Shown here piece by piece: positions 31,082 to 39,869 of a stretch of DNA of 40,170 nt. The notes below the pieces were generated by a model. The model ran no database searches. It was not told where the DNA came from and was given only the letters and a program-made list of their open reading frames with translations. This DNA comes from Deltaproteobacteria bacterium (GTDB lineage: Bacteria > Desulfobacterota > Desulfuromonadia > Geobacterales > Pseudopelobacteraceae). The stretch spans positions 1-40,170 of the forward strand of contig JACPFJ010000004.1 in NCBI GenBank assembly GCA_016182975.1, in the 5' to 3' direction. The translations under genes were made by a program, and so were the position numbers. Numbering within the stretch: the first letter of the stretch is position 1; each line of letters starts with the position of its first letter.

Positions 31082-32145
31082 CGGGGGGGGGCCTCCCGGA
31101 CCAGGATGCGGTTCTTGCCGGTCCCCTTGGCCTGGTAGAGCAGGCTGTCGGCCAGGGCGACCAGCGCCCCGCCGTCGGCCGCGTCCAGGGGATAGCAGGC
31201 AATGCCGGTGCTGACGGTCACCGGGTCCGTCATGTCACTGCACAACACCTTGCGGCTGACGGCGATGACCCGCTGCCTGATGCGCTCCGCCACCATGCGG
31301 GCGCTATCCTTGGAGGTATCGGGGAGGATCACGACAAACTCCTCGCCGCCGTAGCGGAAGGCGAAATCGATGCTTCGCAGGACCTTCCTGAGGCAGAGTC
31401 CGATGGTGGCCAGGATACGGTCACCCATGGGGTGTCCGTAGGTATCGTTGAATTTCTTGAAATTATCGGCGTCGATCAACAACAGTGAGAGCGACAGGCC
31501 GTGGCGGCGCGCCCGCTCCAGTTCCTGGGGCAAGACCTTCTCGAAGTAGCGGCGGTTATGGAGTCCCGTCAGGGCATCGGTGATGGCCATCTGACGGGTT
31601 TCATGGTGCAGCTTGGCGTTTTCGATGGCCATGGCGGCGAACGAGGCCAGCACCGTGATCAAGGACGCCCTCCCCTGCTCGAATCTGCGCGGCTCAAAGG
31701 CATCGAGATACATGATGCCGTGGATGGCGCCCTTCGTCACCAGCGGTATGCAGATCAGCGACCGTATCCCCTCTTGCAGCGCCAAGGGGTTGTTGAAGAA
31801 GTCGGCCTGTTCCGTGTCCTCGATAAAGAGTATCTCGTCCCGTCTGAGCAGTTGGTCTGTCAGGCCGCCCGGGGTCACGACCCAGGCGTCGCGGGCCGTG
31901 AATTCGCTGCTCAGCCCCGCGTGCGCACGCAGGGTCAACTCGCCGCTGCGGTTGTCGTAGAGCGCGACACTCCCGGCCGGCATCTCCGTAAAGCTCATGG
32001 CGCTTTTCAGGATGGTGCCCAGAAGCGTGTCGAGTTCAATGGTGGAAACCGAGGCCTGCGCCACACCGATCAGATCGTTTAGCGCCCGCACCTGTTCCTT
32101 GAGTTCATCTGCCCTGCAATTGTCGCAATCAACGCCAGCCGCCAT
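31078..32145 (-). CDS. GAF-GGDEF diguanylate cyclase
   Basis: 355 residues: an N-terminal coiled coil, a GAF sensor domain (about 20-175, VAQASVSTIELDTLLGTIL through LASFAAMAIENAKLHHE), then a GGDEF domain with DALTGLHNRRYFE, IDADNFKKFNDTYGH, and an intact active site GGEEF (266-270). The product-inhibition motif RSID is five residues upstream (257-260), so synthesis is probably feedback-regulated. It makes c-di-GMP from two GTP. Soluble; the GAF ligand is unknown. Four-base overlap with the beta-helix gene downstream. The N-terminal CDNCRAD has two cysteines that might sense metal or redox, speculative. Confidence 0.95.
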   Translation of the reverse strand: MAAGVDCDNCRADELKEQVRALNDLIGVAQASVSTIELDTLLGTILKSAMSFTEMPAGSVALYDNRSGELTLRAHAGLSSEFTARDAWVVTPGGLTDQLLRRDEILFIEDTEQADFFNNPLALQEGIRSLICIPLVTKGAIHGIMYLDAFEPRRFEQGRASLITVLASFAAMAIENAKLHHETRQMAITDALTGLHNRRYFEKVLPQELERARRHGLSLSLLLIDADNFKKFNDTYGHPMGDRILATIGLCLRKVLRSIDFAFRYGGEEFVVILPDTSKDSARMVAERIRQRVIAVSRKVLCSDMTDPVTVSTGIACYPLDAADGGALVALADSLLYQAKGTGKNRILVREAPPR

Positions 32146-32304
32146 CCGGACCGCACCCCTCGCATAATCAGCCTTACTTTATTAACACATCCATGGCGAC
32201 ACTGTAAATTTAATGTTGCGCAGCCCGCCGCGCCCCCTGCTTCCGGAGCGTAACGGCATGTTTCCATGTGCTTTCAACAAGTTAGTGTTTACCAAAATAT
32301 TCTG

Positions 32305-32333
32305 TTGACACGACCAATATGTTGTGGTTTATT
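32305..32333 (+). promoter_or_regulatory. nrdJ sigma-70 promoter
   Basis: TTGACA at 32305-32310 and TTTATT at 32328-32333 with a 17-base spacer; start site near 32340. The first NrdR-type box fills the spacer, so repressor binding would block polymerase. Confidence 0.65.
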
Positions 32334-32359
32334 TTCACCCGCCCCACTAAATCTTGTGG
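32312..32359 (+). promoter_or_regulatory. Pair of NrdR-type boxes upstream of nrdJ
   Basis: Box 1 (32312-32327, GACCAATATGTTGTGG) and box 2 (32344-32359, CCACTAAATCTTGTGG) match the NrdR consensus CCACAATATATTGTGG at 12 and 13 of 16 positions. Their starts are 32 bases apart, about three DNA turns, the usual spacing for paired NrdR boxes. Box 1 covers the promoter spacer and box 2 the start of the transcript. No cobalamin riboswitch motif was seen. Confidence 0.7.
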
Positions 32360-32433
32360 TTTTTATATTCACACTCCACCCGACCCCAATCTAGCGATTT
32401 GACTAAGATATTTCACGTCACGAGGAGAACCCT

Positions 32434-34674
32434 ATGAAAAAAGAAGCCTCGAAGGATGCCATTCCCGCCCTTTCCAAAAACGCCGCCACAGTGCTTGAGA
32501 AGCGCTATCTGCGGCGAGACGTCGAGGGAAAGGTGCTCGAAGCCCCGGCCGACATGTTCCGCCGCGTGGCCGAGACCATCGCCGCCCCGGATGGAAAATT
32601 TGACAAGAAGGCCGATGTGAAGCGGCTGGCGGATACCTTCTACCGGATGATGACCAGCTTCGAATTCCTGCCCAACTCGCCGACCCTGATGAACGCCGGC
32701 CGCGAACTGGGGCAGCTTTCCGCCTGTTTCGTCCTTCCGGTGGGCGACTCGATGGAGGATATCTTCGACGCCGTCAAGTTCACCGCCCTGATCCACAAGT
32801 CCGGCGGCGGCACCGGCTTCTCCTTTTCGCGCCTGCGCCCGGCCAACGACGTGGTCAGCTCCACCACCGGCATCTCCAGCGGACCGCTCTCCTTCATGCG
32901 GGTCTTCGACATCGCCACCGAGACCATCAAGCAGGGGGGCACGCGGCGCGGCGCCAACATGGGCATCCTGCGGGTCGATCACCCCAACATCATGGATTTC
33001 ATCATGTGCAAGGCCGACCAGAAGCAGCTCAACAATTTCAACATCTCCGTCGGCCTGACCGAGCGTTTCATGCAGGCCGTGGAGCGGGACGAGGAGTATG
33101 ACCTGATCAACCCCCGCGACCGGAAGGTCACAGGCAGCCTCAACGCCCGCAAGGTCTTCAGCCGCATCGTGAGACAGGCCTGGGAGAACGGCGAGCCCGG
33201 CATCATCTTCCTCGATCGCCTGAACCGCGACAACCCCACCCCACTGGTGGGAGAGATCGAATCCACCAACCCCTGCGGCGAGCAGCCGCTATTGCCCTAC
33301 GAATCCTGCAACCTGGGCTCCATCAACCTGGGCATGTTCGTAAGAGAGGGCGCCATCGACTGGAAGCGGCTGAAGGAGGTCGTGCACGACTCGGTCCACT
33401 TCCTGGACAACGTCATCGAGGCCAACAACTACCCCCTGGACCAGATCCGGGAGATGACCCACGCCAACCGCAAGGTCGGTCTCGGCGTCATGGGGTGGGC
33501 CGACATGCTGATCCTCCTGGGCGTCCCCTACAACTCCGAGGAGGCGGTCAAGTTGGGCAAGAAGGTGATGAAGTTCATCAACGACGAGGGGCACCTCGCC
33601 TCCCAGGAGTTGGGCGCGCGGCGCGGTTCCTTTCCCAACTACAAGGGGTCGATCTTCGACAAGAAGGGCGCCCAGCCCCAGCGCAACGCCACGGTCACCA
33701 CCATCGCCCCCACCGGCACCATCTCGATCATCGCCAACGCCTCGTCCGGGGTGGAGCCGCTCTTCGCCGTCTCCTACATCCGCACCGTGATGGACAAGAA
33801 CGTCCTGGTGGAGGTCAACCCGATCTTCGAGCGGATCGCCAAGGAGCGCGGCTTCTACTCCGAGGAGTTGATGAAGAAGATCGCCGAGCACGGCACCGTG
33901 GCGGACATCCCCGAGGTGCCGGCCGACGTGCGCCGGGTGTTCGTCACGGCCCACGACATCAACCCCGAGAACCACATCCAGATGCAGTCCGCCTTCCAGC
34001 TCCATACCGACAACGCCGTCAGCAAGACGGTCAACTTCCCCAACACCGCCACCATCGACGACGTGGAGAAGGTCTACATGCTGGCCTACGAGTCGGGCTG
34101 CAAGGGGGTCACCATCTACCGCGACGGTTCCCGCGACGAGCAGGTGCTCTCCACCGGCAAGAAGGAGGAGCAGCAGGCCGCGGTGGCCGCCACCCCGGTG
34201 GAAGATGATAAGAAGGCCATCAAGCGCGACCGTCCCAAGGCGCTCAAGGGGTGGACCTACCAGATGCAGACCGGCTGCGGTCCGCTCTACGTCACCATCA
34301 ACGAGGACAAGACCGGCCTGTTCGAGCTGTTCACCACCATGGGCAAGGCCGGCGGCTGCGCCGCCTCGCAGTCCGAGGCCATCGGCCGCATGGTCTCCCT
34401 GGCGTGGCGCAGCGGCGTGCAGGCGCGCCAGGTCGTCAAGCAGCTCCTGGGGATCTCCTGCCACTGCCCCTCCGGTTTCGGCGACAACCGTGTGCTCTCC
34501 TGCGCCGACGCGGTGGCCAAGGCGATCCAGGCCCACACGGTGGCCAGCGGGTACGACATCAACGCCGAGTCGGCCCGCCAGGAGCGCGGCGCCTGCCCCG
34601 AGTGCGGCGGTATCGTCGAGCACGAGGGTGGCTGCTCGGTCTGCCATGTGTGCGGGTATTCGGAGTGTGCGTAA
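32434..34674 (+). CDS. nrdJ: Adenosylcobalamin-dependent (class II) ribonucleotide reductase
   Basis: 746 residues with GAGGAG six bases before the ATG. It reduces ribonucleotides to deoxyribonucleotides through a coenzyme-B12 radical, independent of oxygen. The barrel shows SGGGTGFSFSRLRP, KQGGTRRGANMGIL, ESTNPCGEQPLLPYESCNLG (active-site cysteine region), and NATVTTIAPTGTISIIA. The C-terminal part carries a TSCPD domain (GCGPLYVTINEDKTGLFELF) and a cysteine-rich end with CPECGG and CHVCGYSEC, probably the re-reducing thiols and a metal site. There is no ATP-cone at the N-terminus. NrdR boxes upstream imply repression by NrdR; no nrdR gene is in this window. A terminator follows. Confidence 0.96.
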   Translation: MKKEASKDAIPALSKNAATVLEKRYLRRDVEGKVLEAPADMFRRVAETIAAPDGKFDKKADVKRLADTFYRMMTSFEFLPNSPTLMNAGRELGQLSACFVLPVGDSMEDIFDAVKFTALIHKSGGGTGFSFSRLRPANDVVSSTTGISSGPLSFMRVFDIATETIKQGGTRRGANMGILRVDHPNIMDFIMCKADQKQLNNFNISVGLTERFMQAVERDEEYDLINPRDRKVTGSLNARKVFSRIVRQAWENGEPGIIFLDRLNRDNPTPLVGEIESTNPCGEQPLLPYESCNLGSINLGMFVREGAIDWKRLKEVVHDSVHFLDNVIEANNYPLDQIREMTHANRKVGLGVMGWADMLILLGVPYNSEEAVKLGKKVMKFINDEGHLASQELGARRGSFPNYKGSIFDKKGAQPQRNATVTTIAPTGTISIIANASSGVEPLFAVSYIRTVMDKNVLVEVNPIFERIAKERGFYSEELMKKIAEHGTVADIPEVPADVRRVFVTAHDINPENHIQMQSAFQLHTDNAVSKTVNFPNTATIDDVEKVYMLAYESGCKGVTIYRDGSRDEQVLSTGKKEEQQAAVAATPVEDDKKAIKRDRPKALKGWTYQMQTGCGPLYVTINEDKTGLFELFTTMGKAGGCAASQSEAIGRMVSLAWRSGVQARQVVKQLLGISCHCPSGFGDNRVLSCADAVAKAIQAHTVASGYDINAESARQERGACPECGGIVEHEGGCSVCHVCGYSECA

Positions 34675-34711
34675 CGGTGATTACCTATCCGTAGTGGAAC
34701 ACTGAAACACG

Positions 34712-34746
34712 ACCGGCGTCGCGGATTCATCCGGACGCCGGTTTTT
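34712..34746 (+). terminator. Rho-independent terminator after nrdJ
   Basis: ACCGGCGTC, 13-base loop, GACGCCGGT, then a short T-run ending at 34746. Confidence 0.85.
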
Positions 34747-34776
34747 GCTTCGCGCTGAACTGCCGCAGGGAAGATC

Positions 34777-34838
34777 GGGGTCACAAGTCTCAACATTTGA
34801 CAAAATGAGGCCGTTGTTGATTGTTGAGACTTGACCCC
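34777..34838. repeat. REP-like palindrome (GGGGTCAAGTCTCAACA arms)
   Basis: Left arm GGGGTCACAAGTCTCAACA (34777-34795) and right arm TGTTGAGACTTGACCCC (34822-34838) pair with one two-base bulge. This resembles repeats I associate with REP-associated transposases, but no transposase is present. It ends two bases before the ATG of the truncated toxin ORF. Confidence 0.6.
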
Positions 34839-34840
34839 TG

Positions 34841-34999
34841 ATGGCTTTTTTTGACGGACGCTGCGTACTGCGTTACGACAACGAGACTGGCAAGGGCGAT
34901 CACAAGCATATTGGCAAGGATGAAATTCACTACGAATTCACAACACCAAAAGCCTTGCTCGACGATTTCTGGAACGACGTGGATACATGGAGGAGTTGA
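34841..34999 (+). pseudogene. tumE: Truncated TumE-like toxin (DUF6516), C-terminal part only
   Basis: A 52-residue ORF. The sequence LRYDNETGKGDHKHIG, a conserved stretch of the TumE/DUF6516 toxin family, is present, followed by IHYEFTTPKALLDDFWNDV, the family's C-terminal end. Full family members are about 110 residues; the N-terminal half is missing, and the ORF starts two bases after a REP-like palindrome. It has no ribosome site of its own. The intact regulator gene begins two bases after this stop. I infer that the repeat insertion or a deletion removed the 5' half of the toxin gene, leaving the antitoxin. A short functional product is not excluded. Confidence 0.7.
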
Positions 35000-35000
35000 C

Positions 35001-35345
35001 ATGCGTACCGTAACACTTGATGTATCTTCCCGCGAAAGCAGCAACAGGCGCTTTCTGCGGGCATTTGAAGGAGAACCGCAAGGTGCGTTCATAAGCTTTG
35101 AGTCCCCTGCGCTTCTTTTCAAGGTGCTTTCGGGCAAACGATGGGAACTCCTTACGCTGATGACCGGCGCGGGACCGATGACCATCCGTGAGCTCGCCCG
35201 CCGCCTGGGGAGGGATGTCAAAGCGGTGCATGGCGATGTACACGCGCTACTGAACGCAGGCATTCTTCAAAAGACGGACACGGGCCGGATCGTGTTTCCC
35301 TTCGATGCCGTGCATGTGGATTTCATGCTGAGAGAGGCGGCTTGA
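35001..35345 (+). CDS. TumA-like antitoxin / winged-helix DNA-binding protein
   Basis: 114 residues, ATG preceded by GGAGG with seven-base spacing inside the end of the toxin remnant. The sequence contains ESPALLFKVLSGKRWELLTLM and a helix-turn-helix ELARRLGRDVKAVHGDVHALL, followed by a wing (ILQKTDTGRIVFPFDAVHV). This fits the putative DNA-binding antitoxins paired with TumE toxins, which also autoregulate their operons. Here the toxin partner is truncated, so it is probably an orphan antitoxin, possibly kept for regulation or anti-addiction. Next gene begins 35 bases later; cotranscription is possible. Confidence 0.82.
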   Translation: MRTVTLDVSSRESSNRRFLRAFEGEPQGAFISFESPALLFKVLSGKRWELLTLMTGAGPMTIRELARRLGRDVKAVHGDVHALLNAGILQKTDTGRIVFPFDAVHVDFMLREAA

Positions 35346-35379
35346 TCATTTTTGCACCAAATAGTTTCGACGAGGCGAC

Positions 35380-36321
35380 ATGCTGGAAGAACTGGTGAAG
35401 ATCATGCTGCAATCGGGTAAATCCGGCCTCGAACTGGCTCTCTACACATTGCTGCCGGTGCTGGTCATCATGATGGCCATCATGAAGGTCATCGAGGCCA
35501 GGGGAGTGTTGGCCCTGGTCGCCCGAGCCCTGCAGCCGGCGCTGCGCATGTTCGGCATTCCCGGGGCCGGGGTCTTTGCCATTCTGCAGATGCTGCTGGT
35601 CAGTTTTGCCGCCCCGCTCGCCACCCTGACGATCATGGAGAAGGACGGCACCTCCCGACGGCATATCGCCGCTACCCTGGCCATGGTCCTGACCCTGTCC
35701 CAGGCCAATGTGGTTTTTCCCATGGTAGCGGCGGGCCTGGACCTAGGCGCCATCATGATGACATCGATCGTCGGCGGAGTGGCGGCCGCGGCACTGACCT
35801 ACTACCTGTTTGCCCGTTCCGCCGGAGACGAAGGACTCCAGGCAGCCGGGTTCGTCCCGGACCCGGAAAGGGGACGCAAAACCACTACCCTCAACCTGCT
35901 GATCCTCGGTGGCCAGGAAGCGGTGCAGGTGATCCTCGGCACCATTCCGATGCTGATCCTGGCCATCTTCCTGGTAAACATCCTCAAGTTTACCGGGGCC
36001 ATTACCCTGCTGGAGACACTCCTGACGCCCATGTTCCGCCTGATCGGTTTTCCCGGGGTGGCGGTGCTGCCGCTGGCAACCAAATATCTGGCCGGGGGTA
36101 CCGCCATGATGGGGGTCACCCTCAATCTGCTGAAGGAAGGGGCGATTACCGTTCAGGAACTGAACCGCATGGCAGGTTTTATCACCAACCCCTGCGACCT
36201 GGTCGGGGTGGCCGTATTGATATCGGCCGGGACCCGCTGCGCCTCGGTCGTGCGTCCGGCCATTGCCGGCACCGTCGCGGGAGTGCTGATCCGCGGGGTA
36301 TTGCATCTGCTGATTTTCTGA
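35380..36321 (+). CDS. Nucleoside recognition (Gate) domain membrane protein
   Basis: 313 residues with about eight to nine membrane helices and two Gate-type halves: the first around GVFAILQMLLVSFAAPLATL and the second around GFPGVAVLPLATKYLAGGTA. Such proteins resemble the spore maturation SpmA/SpmB and nucleoside-transporter gate region, and their transport substrate is not established. A modest GAGG site precedes the ATG. The hydrophilic loop at about 145-165 (SAGDEGLQAAGFVPDPERGR) divides the halves. No transporter partner adjoins. It is followed by a palindromic element and then pepA. Confidence 0.85.
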   Translation: MLEELVKIMLQSGKSGLELALYTLLPVLVIMMAIMKVIEARGVLALVARALQPALRMFGIPGAGVFAILQMLLVSFAAPLATLTIMEKDGTSRRHIAATLAMVLTLSQANVVFPMVAAGLDLGAIMMTSIVGGVAAAALTYYLFARSAGDEGLQAAGFVPDPERGRKTTTLNLLILGGQEAVQVILGTIPMLILAIFLVNILKFTGAITLLETLLTPMFRLIGFPGVAVLPLATKYLAGGTAMMGVTLNLLKEGAITVQELNRMAGFITNPCDLVGVAVLISAGTRCASVVRPAIAGTVAGVLIRGVLHLLIF

Positions 36322-36330
36322 TAAATTATC

Positions 36331-36497
36331 CCTGAATCCGTGACGCCTCCGCGCCTTCACTTGCCCGGAACGCCTCAGTTTCTGCTTTTCGGCGACATGA
36401 GGCTGCTCGACGGAGGACCACCCGGGGAAGCGGAGTGTTCCGACGCAGGCGAGGGCAAACTCCGGCATTCCGCGCGTTACGGCGTCACGGATTCAGG
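36331..36497. repeat. Large palindromic element with perfect 17-bp arms
   Basis: CCTGAATCCGTGACGCC at 36331-36347 and its exact complement at 36481-36497. Inside, TTGCCC...CGCCT on the left has weak matching complements on the right, so the whole 167 bases may fold as one long imperfect hairpin. No ORF. It fills most of the gap before pepA. Confidence 0.6.
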
Positions 36498-36528
36498 TTA
36501 TCGTTAACACATCCATCGCGAGGTACCC

Positions 36529-38010
36529 ATGAAGATCGACATAAGCTCCGCCGCCCCGCTGAAGCACGCTACCGCCGCCCTGGTCATCGGCTGTTTCGAA
36601 GACGCCCGGGACGAATTGTTCACCGCCTGCGACGCCGCGCTGGACGGCTGCCTGGAGCGACTGTTCGTCGGCAGGGAATTCAGCGGCAAGATCAACACCA
36701 CCCGCCTGATCCATACCCTGGGCAGGCTGCCGGCCGAGCGCCTGCTGCTGGTGGGGCTGGGGAAAAAGGGCGAGCTGGACGAAGGGCGGCTCCGTCAGGC
36801 TGCCGGCAACGCCGTGCAGGCGCTGCGGGGAGCGCGGGTGGCCTCGTTCGCCGCGGCGCTGCATCTGGCCGGAAATCCGGAAACCGCCTTGGAGGCGGTC
36901 TGCGAGGGGACGCTGCTGGGAAGCTACAGCTTCGATGAGTACAAGACCAGGGACAGGGACGAGCGTTTCCGTTTCGAGGGGATGACGCTGCTGCTGCCCA
37001 AGGGGGGCACCAGGAAGGAGGCCGGCGCCAGGGTCGCGGTTACCGGCGCCATCTGCCGGGGGGTCGACCTGGCCCGCGACCTGGTCTCCCATCCGGGCAA
37101 CGTGGTCACCACCGGCTACCTGGCCGAGACGGCATGGAACCTGGCCACCTGCCATAAACTTTCCTGCAAGATACTGGAGATGGACGAACTGGAGCGGCTG
37201 GGGATGAACGCCCTGGTGGCCGTGGGCAAGGGTTCGGCCGAACCGCCGCGTCTGATCGTGCTGGAATACCGGGGGGCCGGCGACAAGGGGCGTCCGGTGG
37301 CGCTGGTCGGCAAGGGGATCACCTTCGACTCGGGCGGCATCTCCATCAAGCCGGGGGCCGGGATGGAGGAGATGAAGACCGACATGGCCGGGGCGGCGGC
37401 GGTGCTGGGGACCCTGGAGGCGGCGGCGGCGCTGAGGCTGCCGCTCAACCTGGTGGGCATCATCCCCACCGCCGAGAACATGCCGGACGGCAAGGCCTGC
37501 AAACCGGGCGACGTGCTCACCTCCCTCTCCGGCCTGACCATCGAGATCACCAATACCGACGCCGAGGGGCGCCTGATCCTCTGCGACGCCCTGCATTACG
37601 CCCGGACAACCTACAAACCGGCGGTCATGATCGACCTGGCCACCCTGACCGGGGCCTGCGTGGTGGCCCTGGGGCACGAGGCCAGCGGCCTGATGGGCAA
37701 CGACCGGCGCCTGGTCGAGAGCCTGAAGCGGGCCGCTGAACGGTGCGGCGAGCGGGTCTGGGAACTGCCCCTGTGGGACGAGTACGGCGAGACCATGAAG
37801 AGCGATATCGCCGACCTGAAGAACTCCGGCAGCCGCGACGGTGGCAGTATCACCGCAGGCTGGTTCCTGAAGCAGTTCGTCGGAAAGACGCGCTGGGCCC
37901 ACCTCGACATCGCCGGCACCGCCTGGAGCGACAAGGCACGCCCTTGCTCCCCCAAGGGCGCCACCGGCGTGGGGGTGCGGCTGTTGATCGAGTACCTGCG
38001 GGGCAAATAG
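36529..38010 (+). CDS. pepA: Leucyl aminopeptidase (M17)
   Basis: 493 residues; ATG follows a weak GAGG site. Two-zinc exopeptidase that removes N-terminal residues and in some bacteria also binds DNA in site-specific recombination and regulation. C-terminal catalytic domain motifs: VGKGITFDSGGISIKPG (lysine and aspartate ligands), EEMKTDMAGAAAVLG, and the M17 signature NTDAEGRLILCDAL; then TLTGACVVALGHEASGL and the final WAHLDIAGTAW. The N-terminal domain (1-170) is less conserved, as is normal. Hexamer expected. No obvious operon partner. Confidence 0.95.
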   Translation: MKIDISSAAPLKHATAALVIGCFEDARDELFTACDAALDGCLERLFVGREFSGKINTTRLIHTLGRLPAERLLLVGLGKKGELDEGRLRQAAGNAVQALRGARVASFAAALHLAGNPETALEAVCEGTLLGSYSFDEYKTRDRDERFRFEGMTLLLPKGGTRKEAGARVAVTGAICRGVDLARDLVSHPGNVVTTGYLAETAWNLATCHKLSCKILEMDELERLGMNALVAVGKGSAEPPRLIVLEYRGAGDKGRPVALVGKGITFDSGGISIKPGAGMEEMKTDMAGAAAVLGTLEAAAALRLPLNLVGIIPTAENMPDGKACKPGDVLTSLSGLTIEITNTDAEGRLILCDALHYARTTYKPAVMIDLATLTGACVVALGHEASGLMGNDRRLVESLKRAAERCGERVWELPLWDEYGETMKSDIADLKNSGSRDGGSITAGWFLKQFVGKTRWAHLDIAGTAWSDKARPCSPKGATGVGVRLLIEYLRGK

Positions 38011-38088
38011 GCGGTGGGGATCTTGGGAGGGGTATGGTCATTCATTTCCCGATATGCCATAATAGCAGCATGAAAAGGGGGTGTTATT

Positions 38089-38319
38089 ATGAGATGCGAA
38101 TACAACGATGGCTTGAAGGTCAACTATTCGGGATCTCTCCAAATAACCAAAGGTTCGGAAGTCAACGTCTATATGAAGGAAGGGTTTATACCTGCCAACA
38201 TCCGGGACGAACTGGATGCAGCCACCCGCAGCAACGACTGTGGCGACATGAGGAAGGTTGCCGAGACGGTAACTGAAACCGTGGGCAACAGGGCGTGTAT
38301 ACATGAATGGCAAAAATAG
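38089..38319 (+). CDS. Hypothetical protein, 76 residues
   Basis: An ORF with GGGGG seven bases before its ATG. The product starts MRCEYNDGLKVNYSGSLQI and has mixed composition with three cysteines (3, 51 and 70), no signal peptide and no membrane helix. A second ATG at 38070 in another frame reads only briefly. I do not recognise a family. It lies alone between pepA and a bidirectional terminator that would end its transcript, which, with the ribosome site, supports a real gene. Confidence 0.5.
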   Translation: MRCEYNDGLKVNYSGSLQITKGSEVNVYMKEGFIPANIRDELDAATRSNDCGDMRKVAETVTETVGNRACIHEWQK

Positions 38320-38351
38320 GGATGCATGCGGAACAACATCAATTTTCAAAT

Positions 38352-38386
38352 AAAAAAGCCGCCCTCGGAATCGAGGGCGGCTTTTT
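38352..38386. terminator. Bidirectional terminator
   Basis: A6-GCCGCCCTCG-gaat-CGAGGGCGGC-T5, serving the small ORF on the left and the convergent aldehyde dehydrogenase gene on the right. Confidence 0.93.
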
Positions 38387-38407
38387 CTGTGTGCAATTCG
38401 GCGCGGG

Positions 38408-39832
38408 TTACTCCCTGAACTGAATCGCCTTTACCTCCAGGAATTCCTCCAGCCCGTACCTCCCCAGCTCACGGCCGTAACCGGACTGTTTGCAGCCACC
38501 GAAGGGGGCCAGCAGGTTGAAGGCCCCGCCGTTGATCTCCACCTGACCGGCCCTGAGCCGCCCGGCCACACGCTCCGCCCGGACCGGGTCGCCAGACCAG
38601 ACGGCAGCAGCCAGACCATACGGCGTGCCGTTGGCGATCCGCAGCGCGTCCTCCTCGTCCCGGTAGGTCATGATCGACAGGACCGGACCGAAGATCTCCT
38701 CCCGGGCGATCGTCATCTCCGGGGTGACCCGGCCGAACACGGTCGCTCGGACGAAGAAGCCCGGCTCCAGCCCCTCCGGCGGCTCAACGCCGCCCAGCAG
38801 GAGCTCGGCCCCTTCGGCGATCCCTTGGCGGATGTAGCCGCGCACCCGCTCCTGCTGGGCCGCAGAGACCAATGGTCCCAGCCTGGTCTGCTCCTGCATG
38901 GGGTCGCCCGGCTGATACGCGGCGGCCGCCTCCACCGTCAGGGCCGCGGCCCGCTCATACAGGGACTCCGGCACGAGCAGGCGGGTGTGGGCGGTGCAGG
39001 TCTGACCGGAGTTGAGGAAGCAGGCCCCCACGGTCCCCTTGACCGCCGCCGCCAGGTCGGCGTCGTCGAGGACGACGGCGGCCGACTTGCCCCCCAGCTC
39101 CAGGGTGACCCGCTTGACCGTTGCGGCGGCAAGTTCCGCCACCCTGCGACCGGCCCGCACCGAACCGGTAAAGGAGACCAGGTCTACGTCGGGATGGCGT
39201 GCCAGGCATTCCCCCACGCACTCACCGGTGCCGGTCACCAGGTTGAACACCCCTGCCGGAAGACCGGCCTCATGGATGATCTCCGCCAGGATGAAGGCGG
39301 AGAACGGCGCCACCTCGCTCGGCTTGAGAATCACGGTGCAGCCGGCCCCCAGTGCCGGGGCCACCTTTGCAATCACCTGGTGCAGCGGATAGTTCCAGGG
39401 GGTGATGCAGGCCGCCACCCCTGCCGGTTCCTTGATGACAAGGGAGTTGCCGATCCGTTCCTCGAAACGGTACTCGGCGAGAAGCTTGATGCAGCTCTCC
39501 AGAACGGCGGCCGGCAACCCGGCCTGGATGCGGCGCGAGAGCCTGAGCGGCATGCCGACCTCGGCGGTGATGGTACGGGCGATCTCCTCGGAGCGGGCCG
39601 TGAGCCCTGTGTGAATCCTGGCCAGGTACGCGGCCCGATCCTCCAGCGGCGTGGCCGCCCAGGCGTCGAAGGCCCTGCGGGCCGCTGCAACGGCCAGTGC
39701 CGCGTCAGCGGATGAGGCGGCCGGAATCCGTCCCAGCAACTCCCCGTTGGCCGGGTTCGTGACGTCGATGGTCTGGGACCTCGACGGGGCGATCCATTCT
39801 CCATCGATGTACAATGCCGTGCGCTCGATCAT
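38408..39832 (-). CDS. NAD(P)-dependent aldehyde dehydrogenase
   Basis: 474 residues from the ATG at 39832 (GGGAGG five bases upstream); a longer frame to 39889 enters repeat DNA. Family motifs: [59 protein letters not shown], the catalytic Glu in [17 protein letters not shown] and catalytic Cys in [13 protein letters not shown], then [11 protein letters not shown]. It oxidises an aldehyde to the acid with NAD(P). The substrate cannot be read from sequence. It is not a CoA-acylating or GAPDH type. It is preceded by family C repeat DNA. Confidence 0.93.
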   Translation of the reverse strand: MIERTALYIDGEWIAPSRSQTIDVTNPANGELLGRIPAASSADAALAVAAARRAFDAWAATPLEDRAAYLARIHTGLTARSEEIARTITAEVGMPLRLSRRIQAGLPAAVLESCIKLLAEYRFEERIGNSLVIKEPAGVAACITPWNYPLHQVIAKVAPALGAGCTVILKPSEVAPFSAFILAEIIHEAGLPAGVFNLVTGTGECVGECLARHPDVDLVSFTGSVRAGRRVAELAAATVKRVTLELGGKSAAVVLDDADLAAAVKGTVGACFLNSGQTCTAHTRLLVPESLYERAAALTVEAAAAYQPGDPMQEQTRLGPLVSAAQQERVRGYIRQGIAEGAELLLGGVEPPEGLEPGFFVRATVFGRVTPEMTIAREEIFGPVLSIMTYRDEEDALRIANGTPYGLAAAVWSGDPVRAERVAGRLRAGQVEINGGAFNLLAPFGGCKQSGYGRELGRYGLEEFLEVKAIQFRE

Positions 39833-39869
39833 GTATTCCTCCCTAACCCGGACAAGCCGGAACCAAAAT

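Noticed and set aside
32146-32433. Cobalamin riboswitch before the B12-dependent nrdJ
   Set aside because: No GCCACTG-type B12 box or long structured leader was found; paired NrdR-type boxes explain the region better.
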